A DNA stretch of 23,795 bases from positions 1 through 23,795 of the forward strand of contig DAINRU010000035.1 of NCBI GenBank assembly GCA_036741695.1, given 5' to 3'. The notes under the pieces were generated by a model. The model was not told where the DNA came from, did no database searches, and saw only the letters and a list, made by a program, of their open reading frames with translations. This stretch comes from JAFANK01 sp036741695. Its GTDB lineage: Bacteria > Vulcanimicrobiota > Vulcanimicrobiia > Eremiobacterales > Eremiobacteraceae. The position numbers were made by a program, and so were the translations under genes. Of the stretch, positions 14,124 to 22,452 are shown piece after piece; within the stretch, counting starts at the first letter, position 1; each line of letters starts with the position of its first letter.

Positions 14124-15415
14124 GATTTCGTTTAGCGCTTTTCGTTTTCTTGACCATCGCCGGTGTCGTTGCGACCGCGGAGCGCGTCACGAGTTCCGTT
14201 CCCACGAGCTCGTTCGTGCAAGTCATCGACATCGACGACACGATAGATGCGGGGATGGCGCACCGCGTCCAGCGTGCCGTCGACCAAGCCCAGACCGATG
14301 GAGCAAGCGCGATCCTCGTCGTGCTCAAGACCAACGGCGGTGTCGTCGACGACGCTAATGACATCCGAGACGCGCTGCAATCCTCGGGCATCCCGACGAT
14401 TGCCTATGTCAAGGAGCGCGCCTGGTCCGCCGGGGCGCTCATCGCGCTGGCCTGCGATAAGATCTACATGGCACCCGGCTCGAGCATCGGCGCGGCCGAG
14501 CCGATACCATCGACGCCGAAGTTCATCTCAGCGCTTCATGCCGAGTTCGTGTCCCTGGCGCAGGCGCATCACCGCAATCCGAATATCGCGGCGGCCATGA
14601 CCGACCCTGAAGTCGTCATACCCGGACTCAAAGCGAAAGGGCAGATACTCTCGCTGTCGGCCAGCGACGCGCGCAAGTGGCACTTCATCGACGGGATCTC
14701 CGATACGGAGATCGGCGCCCTCACCCTGGCAGGGTACCATCAGCCGCGCTTGCGCGTCGCAACCCCCACCATCGGCGAGCGCATCGCGCAGTTCGTCGCT
14801 GACCCTATCGTCTCGGGTCTGCTGCTGACCATCGGTTTCTTGGGAATCCTCATCGAGATGCAAACCCTGCATCTCGTCGCCGGCATCATCGGCGTCGCAG
14901 CGCTGGCGCTTTTTTTCGGCGCGCACATCGTGGCAGGGTTCTCGAACTGGGTAGTGGTCGTGATCTTCGCATTGGGCGTGCTGGCGTTGCTTTTCGAGCT
15001 GCACGTGCTGCCTGGACATGGCATATCGGGGTTGGTCGGCGCTCTGCTCATCTTGACGAGCATCGTCTTGGCCTTCGGCACGTGGTTCGTGGGCGTCGTC
15101 GCGACAGGCTTGGCGCTCACCGCAGCCATCGCCGTGTTCTTCCTCGCCTTGCGCTGGCTGCCGGAGAGCGCTTTCATGCGCCGCTTCGCGTTCGCTGGAG
15201 CGCAGTCAGTGAGTGACGGCTACATCGCGGCCCGGCCGGTGCTCGGCTTGGACAACGCCGAGGGCGTCGCGCAGAGCTACCTGAGGCCCGCCGGCGTCGC
15301 TATGATCAACGCTAACCGCTATCAGGTGCAGACCGATGGAGAGTTCATCCCAGCGCAGACCCGTATTCGCGTCAAGCGGGTCGAAGGCGCTAAGATCATC
15401 GTGACTCGAGCCTAA
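14120..15415 (+). CDS. NfeD-family membrane serine protease (NfeD1b type)
   Basis: This 431-residue membrane protein starts with a signal or anchor segment (about 5-20). A ClpP-like periplasmic protease domain follows (about 30-200), with the Ser-Lys dyad: Ser103 in ERAWSAGALIALACD and Lys134 in STPKFISAL, by alignment to the archaeal PH1510 protease. Several membrane helices span about 225-345. The cytoplasmic OB-fold NfeD domain ends the protein (YLRPAGVAMINANRYQVQTDG, VKRVEGAKIIV). Such proteins are coded next to flotillin-like or stomatin proteins, as here with floA, and are thought to work with them in membrane microdomains. GTG start, overlapping yqeY. It corresponds to Bacillus yqeZ. 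Confidence 0.93.
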   Translation: MRFRLALFVFLTIAGVVATAERVTSSVPTSSFVQVIDIDDTIDAGMAHRVQRAVDQAQTDGASAILVVLKTNGGVVDDANDIRDALQSSGIPTIAYVKERAWSAGALIALACDKIYMAPGSSIGAAEPIPSTPKFISALHAEFVSLAQAHHRNPNIAAAMTDPEVVIPGLKAKGQILSLSASDARKWHFIDGISDTEIGALTLAGYHQPRLRVATPTIGERIAQFVADPIVSGLLLTIGFLGILIEMQTLHLVAGIIGVAALALFFGAHIVAGFSNWVVVVIFALGVLALLFELHVLPGHGISGLVGALLILTSIVLAFGTWFVGVVATGLALTAAIAVFFLALRWLPESAFMRRFAFAGAQSVSDGYIAARPVLGLDNAEGVAQSYLRPAGVAMINANRYQVQTDGEFIPAQTRIRVKRVEGAKIIVTRA

Positions 15416-15427
15416 AGGAGCATCTTT

Positions 15428-16438
15428 GTGGTTTCGCTCTTAGTCATCGTCATCGCGTTCGTCGCGATCATCCTGTTTTTCATGTTCCTGTATTACTTCC
15501 CGTTCGGCCAATGGATCAGAGCGCAAGCAGCCGGCGTGCACTTGGGCATCTTCAGCCTCGTGCGCATGCGGCTCATGCGCGTACCGCCGGGCGTCATCGT
15601 CGATGCCCTCGTCATGGCACGCAAGGCTGGAATCGACGTCACGGTCGACGAGATGCAATCGCAGTATCTGGCGGGTGGTCATATCGACGTGGTGACGCTG
15701 GCGCTGATAGCGGCGCAACGCGCGCAGATACCCTTGACCTGGGGCGGCGCTTGTGCGATCGATCTGGCCGGACGGAATCCGCAAGAAGCAGTGCAGATGT
15801 CAGTCAACCCGAAGGTGATCGAGACGCCGATCTTCCAAGGCGTGGCCAAGGACGGCATCCAGCTCAACGTCAAAGCACGCGTCACAGTGCGCGCGGCAAT
15901 CGACCGGTATGTCGGCGGTGCCGGTGAGCCCACCGTCATCGCGCGCGTCGGCGAAGGCGTCGTCGCGGCCATCGGCAGCGATGATAGCTATAAAGAAGTG
16001 TTGGAGAACCCGGACCATATCAGCAAGACCGTGCTGGCCAAGGGTCTCGACGCGGGCACCGCGTTTGAGATCGTCTCCATCGATATCGCGGACGTCGACG
16101 TCGGCCGAAACGTCGGGGCGGACCTGCAGACCGCGCAGGCCGAAGCCGATCGCCGCGTCGCACAGGCCAAGGCCGCCGAGCGTCAGTATGCTGCGCTGGC
16201 CCAAGAGCAGGAGATGAAGGCGCAGACGCAAGCGATGCGCGCGAAGGTGGTCGAAGCCGAAGCGCTCGTCCCCGCGGCGATGGCGGAGGCGTTCCGCAGC
16301 GGACATCTCGGCGTTATGGATTACTATCGCATGCAGAACGTGCTCGGCGACACCGATATGCGCAATGCGATCGCGCAGCAGTCGGGCGGAGGTTCCACCC
16401 CCGCCACACCGCCGCCCACCCCGCCGTCGCCCTCATAA
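15428..16438 (+). CDS. floA: Flotillin-like protein FloA
   Basis: FloA is a scaffold of bacterial membrane microdomains. The 336-residue product has an N-terminal membrane hairpin or helix (about 3-25). The conserved SPFH-like body follows (RMRLMRVPPGVIVDALVMARKAGIDV, HIDVVTLALIAAQRAQIPL, KDGIQLNVKARVTVRAAIDRYVGGAGEPT, VIARVGEGVVAAIGS). An Ala/Glu/Arg-rich coiled coil of EA repeats (RNVGADLQTAQAEADRRVAQ) comes next, then a Ser/Pro/Thr tail. The GTG start has AAGGAGC upstream. It directly follows nfeD and matches B. subtilis yqfA. It interacts with NfeD by family knowledge. Confidence 0.96.
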   Translation: MVSLLVIVIAFVAIILFFMFLYYFPFGQWIRAQAAGVHLGIFSLVRMRLMRVPPGVIVDALVMARKAGIDVTVDEMQSQYLAGGHIDVVTLALIAAQRAQIPLTWGGACAIDLAGRNPQEAVQMSVNPKVIETPIFQGVAKDGIQLNVKARVTVRAAIDRYVGGAGEPTVIARVGEGVVAAIGSDDSYKEVLENPDHISKTVLAKGLDAGTAFEIVSIDIADVDVGRNVGADLQTAQAEADRRVAQAKAAERQYAALAQEQEMKAQTQAMRAKVVEAEALVPAAMAEAFRSGHLGVMDYYRMQNVLGDTDMRNAIAQQSGGGSTPATPPPTPPSPS

Positions 16439-16443
16439 GAGCG

Positions 16444-17115
16444 ATGGAGCATGCCACCACCCCGGTGATGAGGGAGGCGATGGATCCGATCGCGTTTTTC
16501 GTGATCGTGATCATCGTCTTCAACATCGTGTCCTCCATCGTCAAAGGACTCAAGAACGCGGCCGCGCGCGCGGCGAAGTCCCCAGACGCAGAGGCGTCAC
16601 AGCGTCTGACGCAGTCGCTGCAACGCCAGCCCGCGGCGGCGCAAGCCGCCGCTGCCGCTCGCGCTGCGGAACTCGCGAGGCTGCGCAAGGCGCTCCTCGC
16701 CTCTGCAGGCGTGCCGGTTGCAGATGCCAGCGCGACGCAAGCCCAAACCTATGTCGCGTCTGCGCGACCGGCTCTCGTCATCGCAAGCGCAGCAAAAGGC
16801 CGGACATCTGCGCCCGCGGCGGGCCCGGTGTCCCCTATCGCCATGCCGCTGGTCGCGGCTTCCGACAACTGGTCGTTGCAAAGTCCCGGAACTCTCATGA
16901 GCCTTGAGTCAGCGACGACAGCCTTTGAGCGGCTTGCCGCGCCGGGCAGCGCGGCGGCGGCGGCGCAATCAGCAGCGGCGCAAGCATCGGCCACCCCGAC
17001 GCAGCTGGCCGTCCTCCAGGGTTCTGACAGCGGCATGAATATGTTCATCGCCGCGGCCATCGTCGGCCCGTGTGCCGCGTTGCGGTCGCTTGGGCACACG
17101 CCCGGCGGCTGGTGA
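16444..17115 (+). CDS. Ala-rich membrane-anchored hypothetical protein
   Basis: I do not recognise a named family. The 223-residue protein has a single membrane helix near residues 16-34 (DPIAFFVIVIIVFNIVSSIV). An Ala/Gln/Arg-rich helical stretch follows (about 50-90). A low-complexity Ala/Pro/Ser region and a short hydrophobic C-terminal segment (MFIAAAIVGPCAALRSLG, about 198-215) end it. Starts at 16444, 16468 and 16480 are all in frame. The longest begins six bases after floA; the ATG at 16480 has AGGGAGG upstream but only two bases away. Position between floA and ybeY and the membrane anchor suggest a partner of the flotillin-NfeD pair, as inference only. The stop overlaps the next GTG. 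Confidence 0.65.
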   Translation: MEHATTPVMREAMDPIAFFVIVIIVFNIVSSIVKGLKNAAARAAKSPDAEASQRLTQSLQRQPAAAQAAAAARAAELARLRKALLASAGVPVADASATQAQTYVASARPALVIASAAKGRTSAPAAGPVSPIAMPLVAASDNWSLQSPGTLMSLESATTAFERLAAPGSAAAAAQSAAAQASATPTQLAVLQGSDSGMNMFIAAAIVGPCAALRSLGHTPGGW

Positions 17116-17585
17116 AGCGGTCGTCGCGGCCACGCGTCTTCGTGAACATCGCTCGAGGCCGAGGACGGGGCAAAGTGGCTTACCGTGGGCCGAGCGCGGC
17201 GCAGTTGCGGCGTATCGTGCTGCACACGCTCGCGCAGGCCGCGCCACAGGTGGCAGGTGACGTGACCGTCCTCGTCACCGGAGATTCGACGATGCGCGGG
17301 CTGAACCAGCGCTTCCGCGACAAAGACGCCGCGACCGACGTGCTGGCGTTTCCGCTTGGCGACGGTCTGGCTGCTGAGGAACCGTACGGCGACGTCGTGA
17401 TCTCCTATGAGACTGCCCAACGCCAAGCCCGAAAGTTCGGCGCGCCGCTCGGCGACGAGATGAGCCGCCTGCTCATCCATGGCACGCTGCACCTGTGCGG
17501 TTACGATCACCACGAACGGGCTCAAGCCGCTCGCATGCACGCTCTCACGCGACGGCTGCTGCGCGAAGTGAGCGCGCATGCGTAG
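17112..17585 (+). CDS. ybeY: Endoribonuclease YbeY (16S rRNA maturation)
   Basis: YbeY is a zinc-dependent endonuclease involved in 3'-end processing of 16S rRNA and ribosome quality control. The zinc-binding HGxLHLxGYDH motif is present as His123, His127 and His133 (HGTLHLCGYDHH). DVLAFPL and the VTVLVTGDSTMRGLNQRFR strand-helix part are also typical. The product has 157 residues. The frame is open upstream to 17070, but the GTG at 17112 overlaps the preceding stop (GTGA) and gives the normal length. The last eight bases overlap dgkA. In Bacillus phoH and yqfF precede this gene; they are absent here. Confidence 0.95.
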   Translation: MKRSSRPRVFVNIARGRGRGKVAYRGPSAAQLRRIVLHTLAQAAPQVAGDVTVLVTGDSTMRGLNQRFRDKDAATDVLAFPLGDGLAAEEPYGDVVISYETAQRQARKFGAPLGDEMSRLLIHGTLHLCGYDHHERAQAARMHALTRRLLREVSAHA

Positions 17586-17952
17586 ACGCTCGCTGCTCGC
17601 CGCGTTTGCCGACGCAGCCGACGGCATTTTTTACGCCTTCATCGACCAGCCGAACTTCCGCATCCAGCTCGGCATCGCGCTCGTCGCGGTCCTTGGCGCG
17701 GTTGCCCTTCGGTTTGACCAGATGCAGTGGGTCGCGCTCTTGCTCACCGTGGGTTTCGTGCTCGCCGCGGAGCTCTTCAACACCTGCCTCGAGCACGTCG
17801 TCGACCTGATCATGCCGGATACCCATCCGCTCGCTCGTTCGGCCAAGCATGCGGGCGCCGCAGCCGTGCTGGCCGCGAGCATCGCGGCGGCAGTGGTGGG
17901 CGCCGTCCTATACGGGCAGGCACTCGCGACGTGGCTCCGCGCGCGCGGCTAG
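17578..17952 (+). CDS. dgkA: DgkA-type lipid kinase (diacylglycerol/undecaprenol kinase)
   Basis: A 124-residue integral membrane kinase with an amphipathic N-terminus and three helices (about 30-46, 50-66, 92-116). The conserved catalytic surface is AELFNTCLEHVVDL, giving Glu65, Asn68 and Glu72. The family motif AKD is AKH here (Lys90-His91) in SAKHAGAAAVL. Gram-positive relatives phosphorylate undecaprenol (UdpK), while the E. coli enzyme uses diacylglycerol; which applies is not decided by sequence alone. It overlaps the ybeY end and precedes the CNNM gene. The Asp-to-His change is at a residue needed in E. coli DgkA, so a shift in metal or nucleotide binding is possible. Confidence 0.9.
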   Translation: MRRRSLLAAFADAADGIFYAFIDQPNFRIQLGIALVAVLGAVALRFDQMQWVALLLTVGFVLAAELFNTCLEHVVDLIMPDTHPLARSAKHAGAAAVLAASIAAAVVGAVLYGQALATWLRARG

Positions 17953-18009
17953 CCGAGGTGGAGAAACGGTGATGCGGCGAGAACCCTTGTCGGGCGTGAC
18001 AGCGCAAGC

Positions 18010-19329
18010 ATGCAACTTAATCTGACTCTCGCGATCGTCGGTATCGCCTGCTTGGTCGTCCTGGCGAGCGTGTTCGCCGCCGCCGAAGCATCGCTACTGG
18101 CGCTTAGCCGCCTGCGCATCCTACAGCGCAACGGCAACGGGAATGGCAAGACCGCCAAGCTCGTCAAGCTCCTCGACGAACGCAACCAATATCTCACCAC
18201 CATTCTCGTCGGCAATACCGTCGTGCTGCTCGCGGCGCAATCGGTCGCCACCTGGGCGGCGATCGAGTACGTTCCGTTTCGACCGGTGCTGACCGCCACC
18301 GTCGTCATGAGCTTCGTGCTGCTCATCTTCGGCGAGATCGTGCCCAAGATGGTCGTGGTGCAGGACGCAGCGCGTTGGGCCCCTCGCTTTGCGGGGTTGC
18401 TGCAACTGCTCTACGTCGCGCTGCGGCCGATCACGTGGACGATCGTGGCCATCACCTCCTGGCTCATCCGCCTCTTCGGTGGGGACCCCAGTTCGATCGG
18501 GCCGTACGTGACTGAAGACGATATCCGAACGCTGGTCAACGTCGGCGAGCAGCACGGGGCCATCGAAGAAGAAGAGAAGGAGATGATCCACTCCATCTTC
18601 GAGTTCGGCGACACCGTCGTCCGTGAGGTGATGACCCCGCGCACTGACATGGTTTGCGCCGACGCGAGCGAGCCCGTGAGCGAGGGCGTCGAAGTCGTCA
18701 TCCGCGAGGGGTATTCGAAATTGCCGGTCTTCGAGGAGAACATCGACCATATCGTGGGCGTCGTCCACGACCGCGAGCTGCTCGGCGCCGTCTCGCGTGG
18801 CGAGCATAGCGCACCGCTGCGCAGTCTCATGCGCCCGATCAAGGCGATTCCCGAGAACAAGAAAGTCGACGAACTGCTGCGTGAGATGCAGGCGGAGAAG
18901 GTCTCGGTCGCGATCGTGGTCGACGAGTACGGCGGGACCGCCGGCCTCGTGACCATGGAAGACCTGCTCGAAGAGATCGTCGGCGAGATCATGGACGAAT
19001 ACGACCGCGAGGAGCATGACCGCCCGCCCGAGATCGCCCGGGCGGGAGACGGCGAATACGTCGTGGACGCCCGTATGAACATCGACGACGTCAACGAGCA
19101 GCTGGGCCTCCACCTGCCCACCGAGGACTTCGAAAGCATTGGTGGCTATACGTTCGGCCTGTTCGGGCGTGTCCCGGTGCCGGGCGAGCACGTCGTTATC
19201 GATGGCGGCGTTACTTTAGTTGTGGAAAAGACGGCCGGCAGAAGGTTGCTCTCGGTACGCATCAAGAATCCGCCAGGACCGGACCGGACAGGCGACGGCG
19301 TCACGGCACATCAGCCGGCAGAGCATTAG
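18010..19329 (+). CDS. CNNM/HlyC-CorC family membrane protein (DUF21-CBS-CBS-CorC)
   Basis: This 439-residue protein has the domain order of the hemolysin C/CorC family. A DUF21 membrane domain covers about residues 1-185 (AEASLLALSRLRI, IFGEIVPKMVVV). A linker with GAIEEEEKEMIHSIFEFGDTVVREVM is followed by a CBS pair (about 205-340: MTPRTDMVCADASEPVSEG, YSKLPVFEENIDHIVGVVHDRELL, and VSVAIVVDEYGGTAGLVTMEDLLEEIVGEI). A CorC/HlyC domain is at the C-terminus (about 345-425). Relatives bind Mg2+ or ATP and are linked to divalent cation efflux, while others are proposed hemolysins; transport direction is unproven. The gene sits where Bacillus has none between dgkA and cdd. ATG start; the 57-base gap holds no clear promoter. 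Confidence 0.93.
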   Translation: MQLNLTLAIVGIACLVVLASVFAAAEASLLALSRLRILQRNGNGNGKTAKLVKLLDERNQYLTTILVGNTVVLLAAQSVATWAAIEYVPFRPVLTATVVMSFVLLIFGEIVPKMVVVQDAARWAPRFAGLLQLLYVALRPITWTIVAITSWLIRLFGGDPSSIGPYVTEDDIRTLVNVGEQHGAIEEEEKEMIHSIFEFGDTVVREVMTPRTDMVCADASEPVSEGVEVVIREGYSKLPVFEENIDHIVGVVHDRELLGAVSRGEHSAPLRSLMRPIKAIPENKKVDELLREMQAEKVSVAIVVDEYGGTAGLVTMEDLLEEIVGEIMDEYDREEHDRPPEIARAGDGEYVVDARMNIDDVNEQLGLHLPTEDFESIGGYTFGLFGRVPVPGEHVVIDGGVTLVVEKTAGRRLLSVRIKNPPGPDRTGDGVTAHQPAEH

Positions 19330-19387
19330 CCCGCGAGAAGATGGACGTTTTCGCGAGCGTCACGACAGGACGTGTGGGAGGGATTCT

Positions 19388-19837
19388 GTGCCTAGGCTAG
19401 ATGACAAGCAGATAGAGTCACTGGTCAACCAAGCGTGGGACGCGCGGCTCAACGCATATGCACCCTACTCGCAGTTCCACGTCGGCGCAGCGCTGCTCGC
19501 AGCGGATGGCCGTGTCTTCACCGGAGCTAATGTCGAAAACGCGTCGCTCGGTCTGACCATGTGCGCCGAGCGTGTGGCGCTCGGCGCTGCAGCGGCAGCA
19601 GGCGCGCGGAGCATCGCAGCGGTGGCGGTGGCCGGCGCCGACGACGATGGCGTTTTCCCGTGCGGAGCATGCCGCCAAGTGCTCAGCGAATTCTCCCCCA
19701 AGATGCTCGTCATCCGCTGCCGCCCCGATGGTGCGCACAGCGTCACATCGCTCGGCGAACTGCTCTCATCGCCGTTCACGGGTGAGAGCGTCGAGAAGGG
19801 GAAGAACCCGTCCCGGGAGCCGGTCGGCGCGGTCTAG
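19388..19837 (+). CDS. cdd: Cytidine deaminase
   Basis: Cdd deaminates cytidine and deoxycytidine to uridine forms for pyrimidine salvage. The 149-residue product has YAPYSQFHVGAALLAADGRVFTGANVENASLGLTMCAERVAL, giving the zinc ligand Cys59 and catalytic Glu61, and PCGACRQVL, giving ligands Cys92 and Cys95. This is the homotetrameric three-Cys class. The frame is open back to 19220 but the GTG at 19388 with GGGAGGG upstream gives the normal N-terminus. It follows the CNNM gene by 58 bases and precedes recO by 27. The usual next gene era is missing. Confidence 0.96.
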   Translation: MPRLDDKQIESLVNQAWDARLNAYAPYSQFHVGAALLAADGRVFTGANVENASLGLTMCAERVALGAAAAAGARSIAAVAVAGADDDGVFPCGACRQVLSEFSPKMLVIRCRPDGAHSVTSLGELLSSPFTGESVEKGKNPSREPVGAV

Positions 19838-19864
19838 ACCCGCTCGTCCAGCGGTTTATCCTTT

Positions 19865-20668
19865 GTGAAATCCTATTCGGTCGAGGCCGTCGTGCTTCGC
19901 TTGCGCGCATTGGGCGAAGCGGATCGGATCGTCACGCTTTTCTCGCGCGAGCGCGGCAAGCAGAGCGCAGTCGCACGCGGCGCACGTAAGATCCAAAGCA
20001 AGTTCGGTGCTCGGCTGGACTTTTTCAGTCGCGTCGCGCTCATGCTGCACGCCGGAAGATCGCTCGAGGTCATCACGTCCGTGCAAACGGTGAGCTCGAT
20101 CTGGGAGCAGCTCGTGGATCCCGACGCCTACGCGGCGGCATCATACGTGGCGGAAAGTATTGACAGCCTGAGCGAGCCCGACCTGGCGGTTCCGGAGTTG
20201 TACGACGCGCTGTGCGAGTTTCAGACCGCACTCGCTGCGCGCGTCGACCGCGATGGGCTGCTGGCAGCGATGGACCTGCGCATGCTCAGCGCACTGGGTT
20301 TTGCTCCCGAACTCGACGCCTGCGCGCGCTGCGGTGCAGCGCTTGGGCGGCGACCGCTCGCGGGGGGACGCGCGCATCTCTCGACCCAGGCCGGCGGCCT
20401 TTTGTGCGCCGCGTGCGTCCGCGCGCTACGTGCAGACCCTCACAGCGCGGCGCAGGGAAGCATGTTCTCGCTGACGAGCGCGGAGTTCGAGCGGCTCCGT
20501 CGCTTGCGCGATATGCCGTTTGACCAGATCGCGGCGTTCGAGGGGCACGCCAGAGTTCATAAGGCCACGCAGGCCTTCGTCGAATATCAGATGGGACGCC
20601 GCTCGAAGTCGATGTCGGTGGCGGGTGCTGGGGCAAAATTGACGCGTCGGGCGGCGCGCAAGGCGTGA
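19865..20668 (+). CDS. recO: DNA repair protein RecO
   Basis: RecO helps RecR load RecA on SSB-coated single-stranded DNA and anneals complementary strands. The 267-residue product has the OB fold first (VEAVVLRLRALGEADRIVTLFSRERGK, ARGARKIQSKFGARLDFF) and a helical domain. A Cys4 zinc site lies at Cys153, Cys156, Cys181 and Cys184 (CARCG and CAACV). The basic C-terminus (RRSKSMS to RRAARKA) could be DNA-binding. GTG start at 19865, following cdd by 27 bases. Its stop overlaps the ruvX GTG (GTGA). Confidence 0.94.
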   Translation: MKSYSVEAVVLRLRALGEADRIVTLFSRERGKQSAVARGARKIQSKFGARLDFFSRVALMLHAGRSLEVITSVQTVSSIWEQLVDPDAYAAASYVAESIDSLSEPDLAVPELYDALCEFQTALAARVDRDGLLAAMDLRMLSALGFAPELDACARCGAALGRRPLAGGRAHLSTQAGGLLCAACVRALRADPHSAAQGSMFSLTSAEFERLRRLRDMPFDQIAAFEGHARVHKATQAFVEYQMGRRSKSMSVAGAGAKLTRRAARKA

Positions 20669-21087
20669 GCGAGGCCATCCTCGGTGTTGACCTTGGAGCG
20701 GCCAGGATCGGCATCGCCATCTGCGAGGGCAGCGGGCTACCCGTGGTTCCGCTGACGACGATCGCGCATACCAGCTGGAAGGATGACATCGCGGCAATCG
20801 TCCGGTTGGCCGGGCAGCGCGGTGTCCGTCGTATCGTGGTCGGCAATCCCATCCGCATGGATGGGAGCGCGGGCCCAGCGGTCGAGAAAGTGGGGGCGTT
20901 CGTGCGCGAGCTGCAGGCTGGTTTCGACGGAAGCGTGGTCGTCTGGGACGAGCGCTTCACGACGGCGATAGCGGCGAAGAAACTTCGCGACCTTGACCTC
21001 TCGGGCAGCAAGCGGCGCCGGCACGTCGACGAGATGGCGGCGGTCGAGATCCTCAGCGCGTACTTGGCGAGACAGAGCGCCTCCTAG
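20665..21087 (+). CDS. ruvX: Holliday-junction resolvase-like protein (RuvX/YqgF)
   Basis: This 140-residue RNase-H-fold nuclease family member is implicated in 16S rRNA 5'-end maturation and Holliday-junction resolution. It has the strand-one signature EAILGVDLGAARIGIAICEG, the IVVGNPIRMDGS loop and DERFTTAIAAKKL. The final acidic phrase HVDEMAAVEILSAYL is also present. The catalytic acids are probably Asp8 or so, Glu/Asp of DERF and Asp of HVDEM. GTG start overlapping recO; its stop TAG shares a G with the next gene's GTG. In Bacillus the order is yrrK (ruvX), yrzB (DUF1292), yrrL (mltG), and here the last two are swapped. Confidence 0.93.
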   Translation: MSEAILGVDLGAARIGIAICEGSGLPVVPLTTIAHTSWKDDIAAIVRLAGQRGVRRIVVGNPIRMDGSAGPAVEKVGAFVRELQAGFDGSVVVWDERFTTAIAAKKLRDLDLSGSKRRRHVDEMAAVEILSAYLARQSAS

Positions 21088-22073
21088 TGCGTCGCATCGG
21101 GCTCGCGCTTGCCATCGTACTCATCGCAATCGCGTGCATCGCCGCGTATGTCGTCTGGTCGGTCTACGGCGACCGGCGCTATCCGGTGTCGCCTGCATCC
21201 GTCGACATCGCCCCCGGCTCGAGCATCGACGGCATCGTCGACCAGTTGCAGGACGAGGGGGTCGTGGCGTCTTCGAGCATGCTGCTGTTCTATCTGCGCG
21301 CGCACCATCTGACATCGGCGATCTTGGCTGCGGAATATGACTTTCCGGCGCACCAGAGCGTGGCTGACGTCGCGGCGATCCTCAAAGCGGGAGGTCATCC
21401 ATCGGCCACGTGGGTCACCATCCCCGAAGGGTTCACCGCCGCGCAAATCGCCGATCGCCTCCAGCGGCTGGGACTCGTCGATGCACCGTACTTCCTGTTG
21501 CAGGTCGAGCAGACAAATCTGCAGTTCGACGGCGCGCGGACCAGGGGCCTCGAGGGGTATTTGTTCCCCGACACATACCTCGTGCCGCGCCACACCACAC
21601 CAATGGCGATCGCGAGACTCATGGTCGATCAGTTCATGCGCGAGTTGCCGCCGCAACATGCCAGGCTCGCCCACCACCTCGGTTTCACCGTGCCGCAGAT
21701 CGTGACCGTGGCGTCGATGGTCGAGCGCGAAGCGAAAGTCGACGTCGAGCGGCCCGTGATCGCAGGTGTGATCTACAACCGGCTGCGCCGCGGCATGCCG
21801 CTCGAGATCGATGCCACCATCGAATATGCGCTGCCGCATCACAAGACGCAGCTCTCGTTCGGCGATCTTGCGCTCGATAGCCCGTACAACACCTACAGGC
21901 ATAGGGGGCTTCCACCCACGCCGATCGCCAATCCGGGCCGAAAATCTTTGCTTGCCGCGTTCCACCCGGCTACGGTAGACTATCTCTACTACGTGTACCG
22001 TGGGAACGGCCGCCATCAGTTCTCCCGAACCCTGGAAGAGCAACAAGCGGCTGAACGCAAGTACCTGCGGTGA
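21087..22073 (+). CDS. mltG: Endolytic peptidoglycan transglycosylase MltG
   Basis: MltG cleaves nascent glycan strands within peptidoglycan and ends their growth. The 328-residue product has an N-terminal membrane anchor (about 6-26). A LysM-like module follows (PASVDIAPGSSIDGIVDQL). The YceG domain then has TIPEGFTAAQIADRL, GLEGYLFPDTYLVPRH and VASMVEREAKV with the catalytic glutamate at Glu213 or Glu215. YNRLRRGMPLEIDATIEYAL and SPYNTYRHRGLPPTPIANPG complete it. GTG start overlapping the ruvX stop by one base. It is an extracytoplasmic enzyme on the membrane. Confidence 0.95.
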   Translation: MRRIGLALAIVLIAIACIAAYVVWSVYGDRRYPVSPASVDIAPGSSIDGIVDQLQDEGVVASSSMLLFYLRAHHLTSAILAAEYDFPAHQSVADVAAILKAGGHPSATWVTIPEGFTAAQIADRLQRLGLVDAPYFLLQVEQTNLQFDGARTRGLEGYLFPDTYLVPRHTTPMAIARLMVDQFMRELPPQHARLAHHLGFTVPQIVTVASMVEREAKVDVERPVIAGVIYNRLRRGMPLEIDATIEYALPHHKTQLSFGDLALDSPYNTYRHRGLPPTPIANPGRKSLLAAFHPATVDYLYYVYRGNGRHQFSRTLEEQQAAERKYLR

Positions 22074-22110
22074 CCGCGACGATCCGAGCGCCGCGGGAAG
22101 AGAGGCGACC

Positions 22111-22431
22111 ATGGAACACGAACACGATGAGCGCGCGCATAACGGCCGCTCGACGAGCCCGGAACGCGTCGAGATCGCAGATACGATCGTCTTCGAACGG
22201 AGTTCGATCGGGATCGAGACCCACGACGCTGACGAGAAGGAGTTCGAGGTCGTCGGCATCGTCGAGGACGCGGACTCGTCAGTGCGCTACGCGGTGTGCT
22301 ACAGCGAATCGGAGGATGAATTCATCGTCACGGACGACGCCGGTGCGCTCCTTCCGGACGAGGCGCTCGCCCAGGAGATCCTGGAAGACTTCCTGGAGCA
22401 GGCGGCCGGTTCGACAGAGGAGGACAGCTAG
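22111..22431 (+). CDS. DUF1292-like acidic protein
   Basis: A 106-residue, very acidic protein. The N-terminal 30 residues (EHEHDERAHNGRSTSPERVE) are charged and probably disordered. The core, TIVFERSSIGIETHDADEKEFEVVGIVEDADSS then VRYAVCYSESEDEFIVTDDAG, has the strand pattern of DUF1292 (Bacillus YrzB), a small family next to ruvX and mltG. The acidic C-terminus has EILEDFLEQAA. The ATG at 22111 has GAAGAGAGG upstream. The function of the family is unknown. The gene's conserved neighbourhood supports the call. Confidence 0.75.
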   Translation: MEHEHDERAHNGRSTSPERVEIADTIVFERSSIGIETHDADEKEFEVVGIVEDADSSVRYAVCYSESEDEFIVTDDAGALLPDEALAQEILEDFLEQAAGSTEEDS

Positions 22432-22452
22432 ATAGCCGTCGAGGTGAGTACG

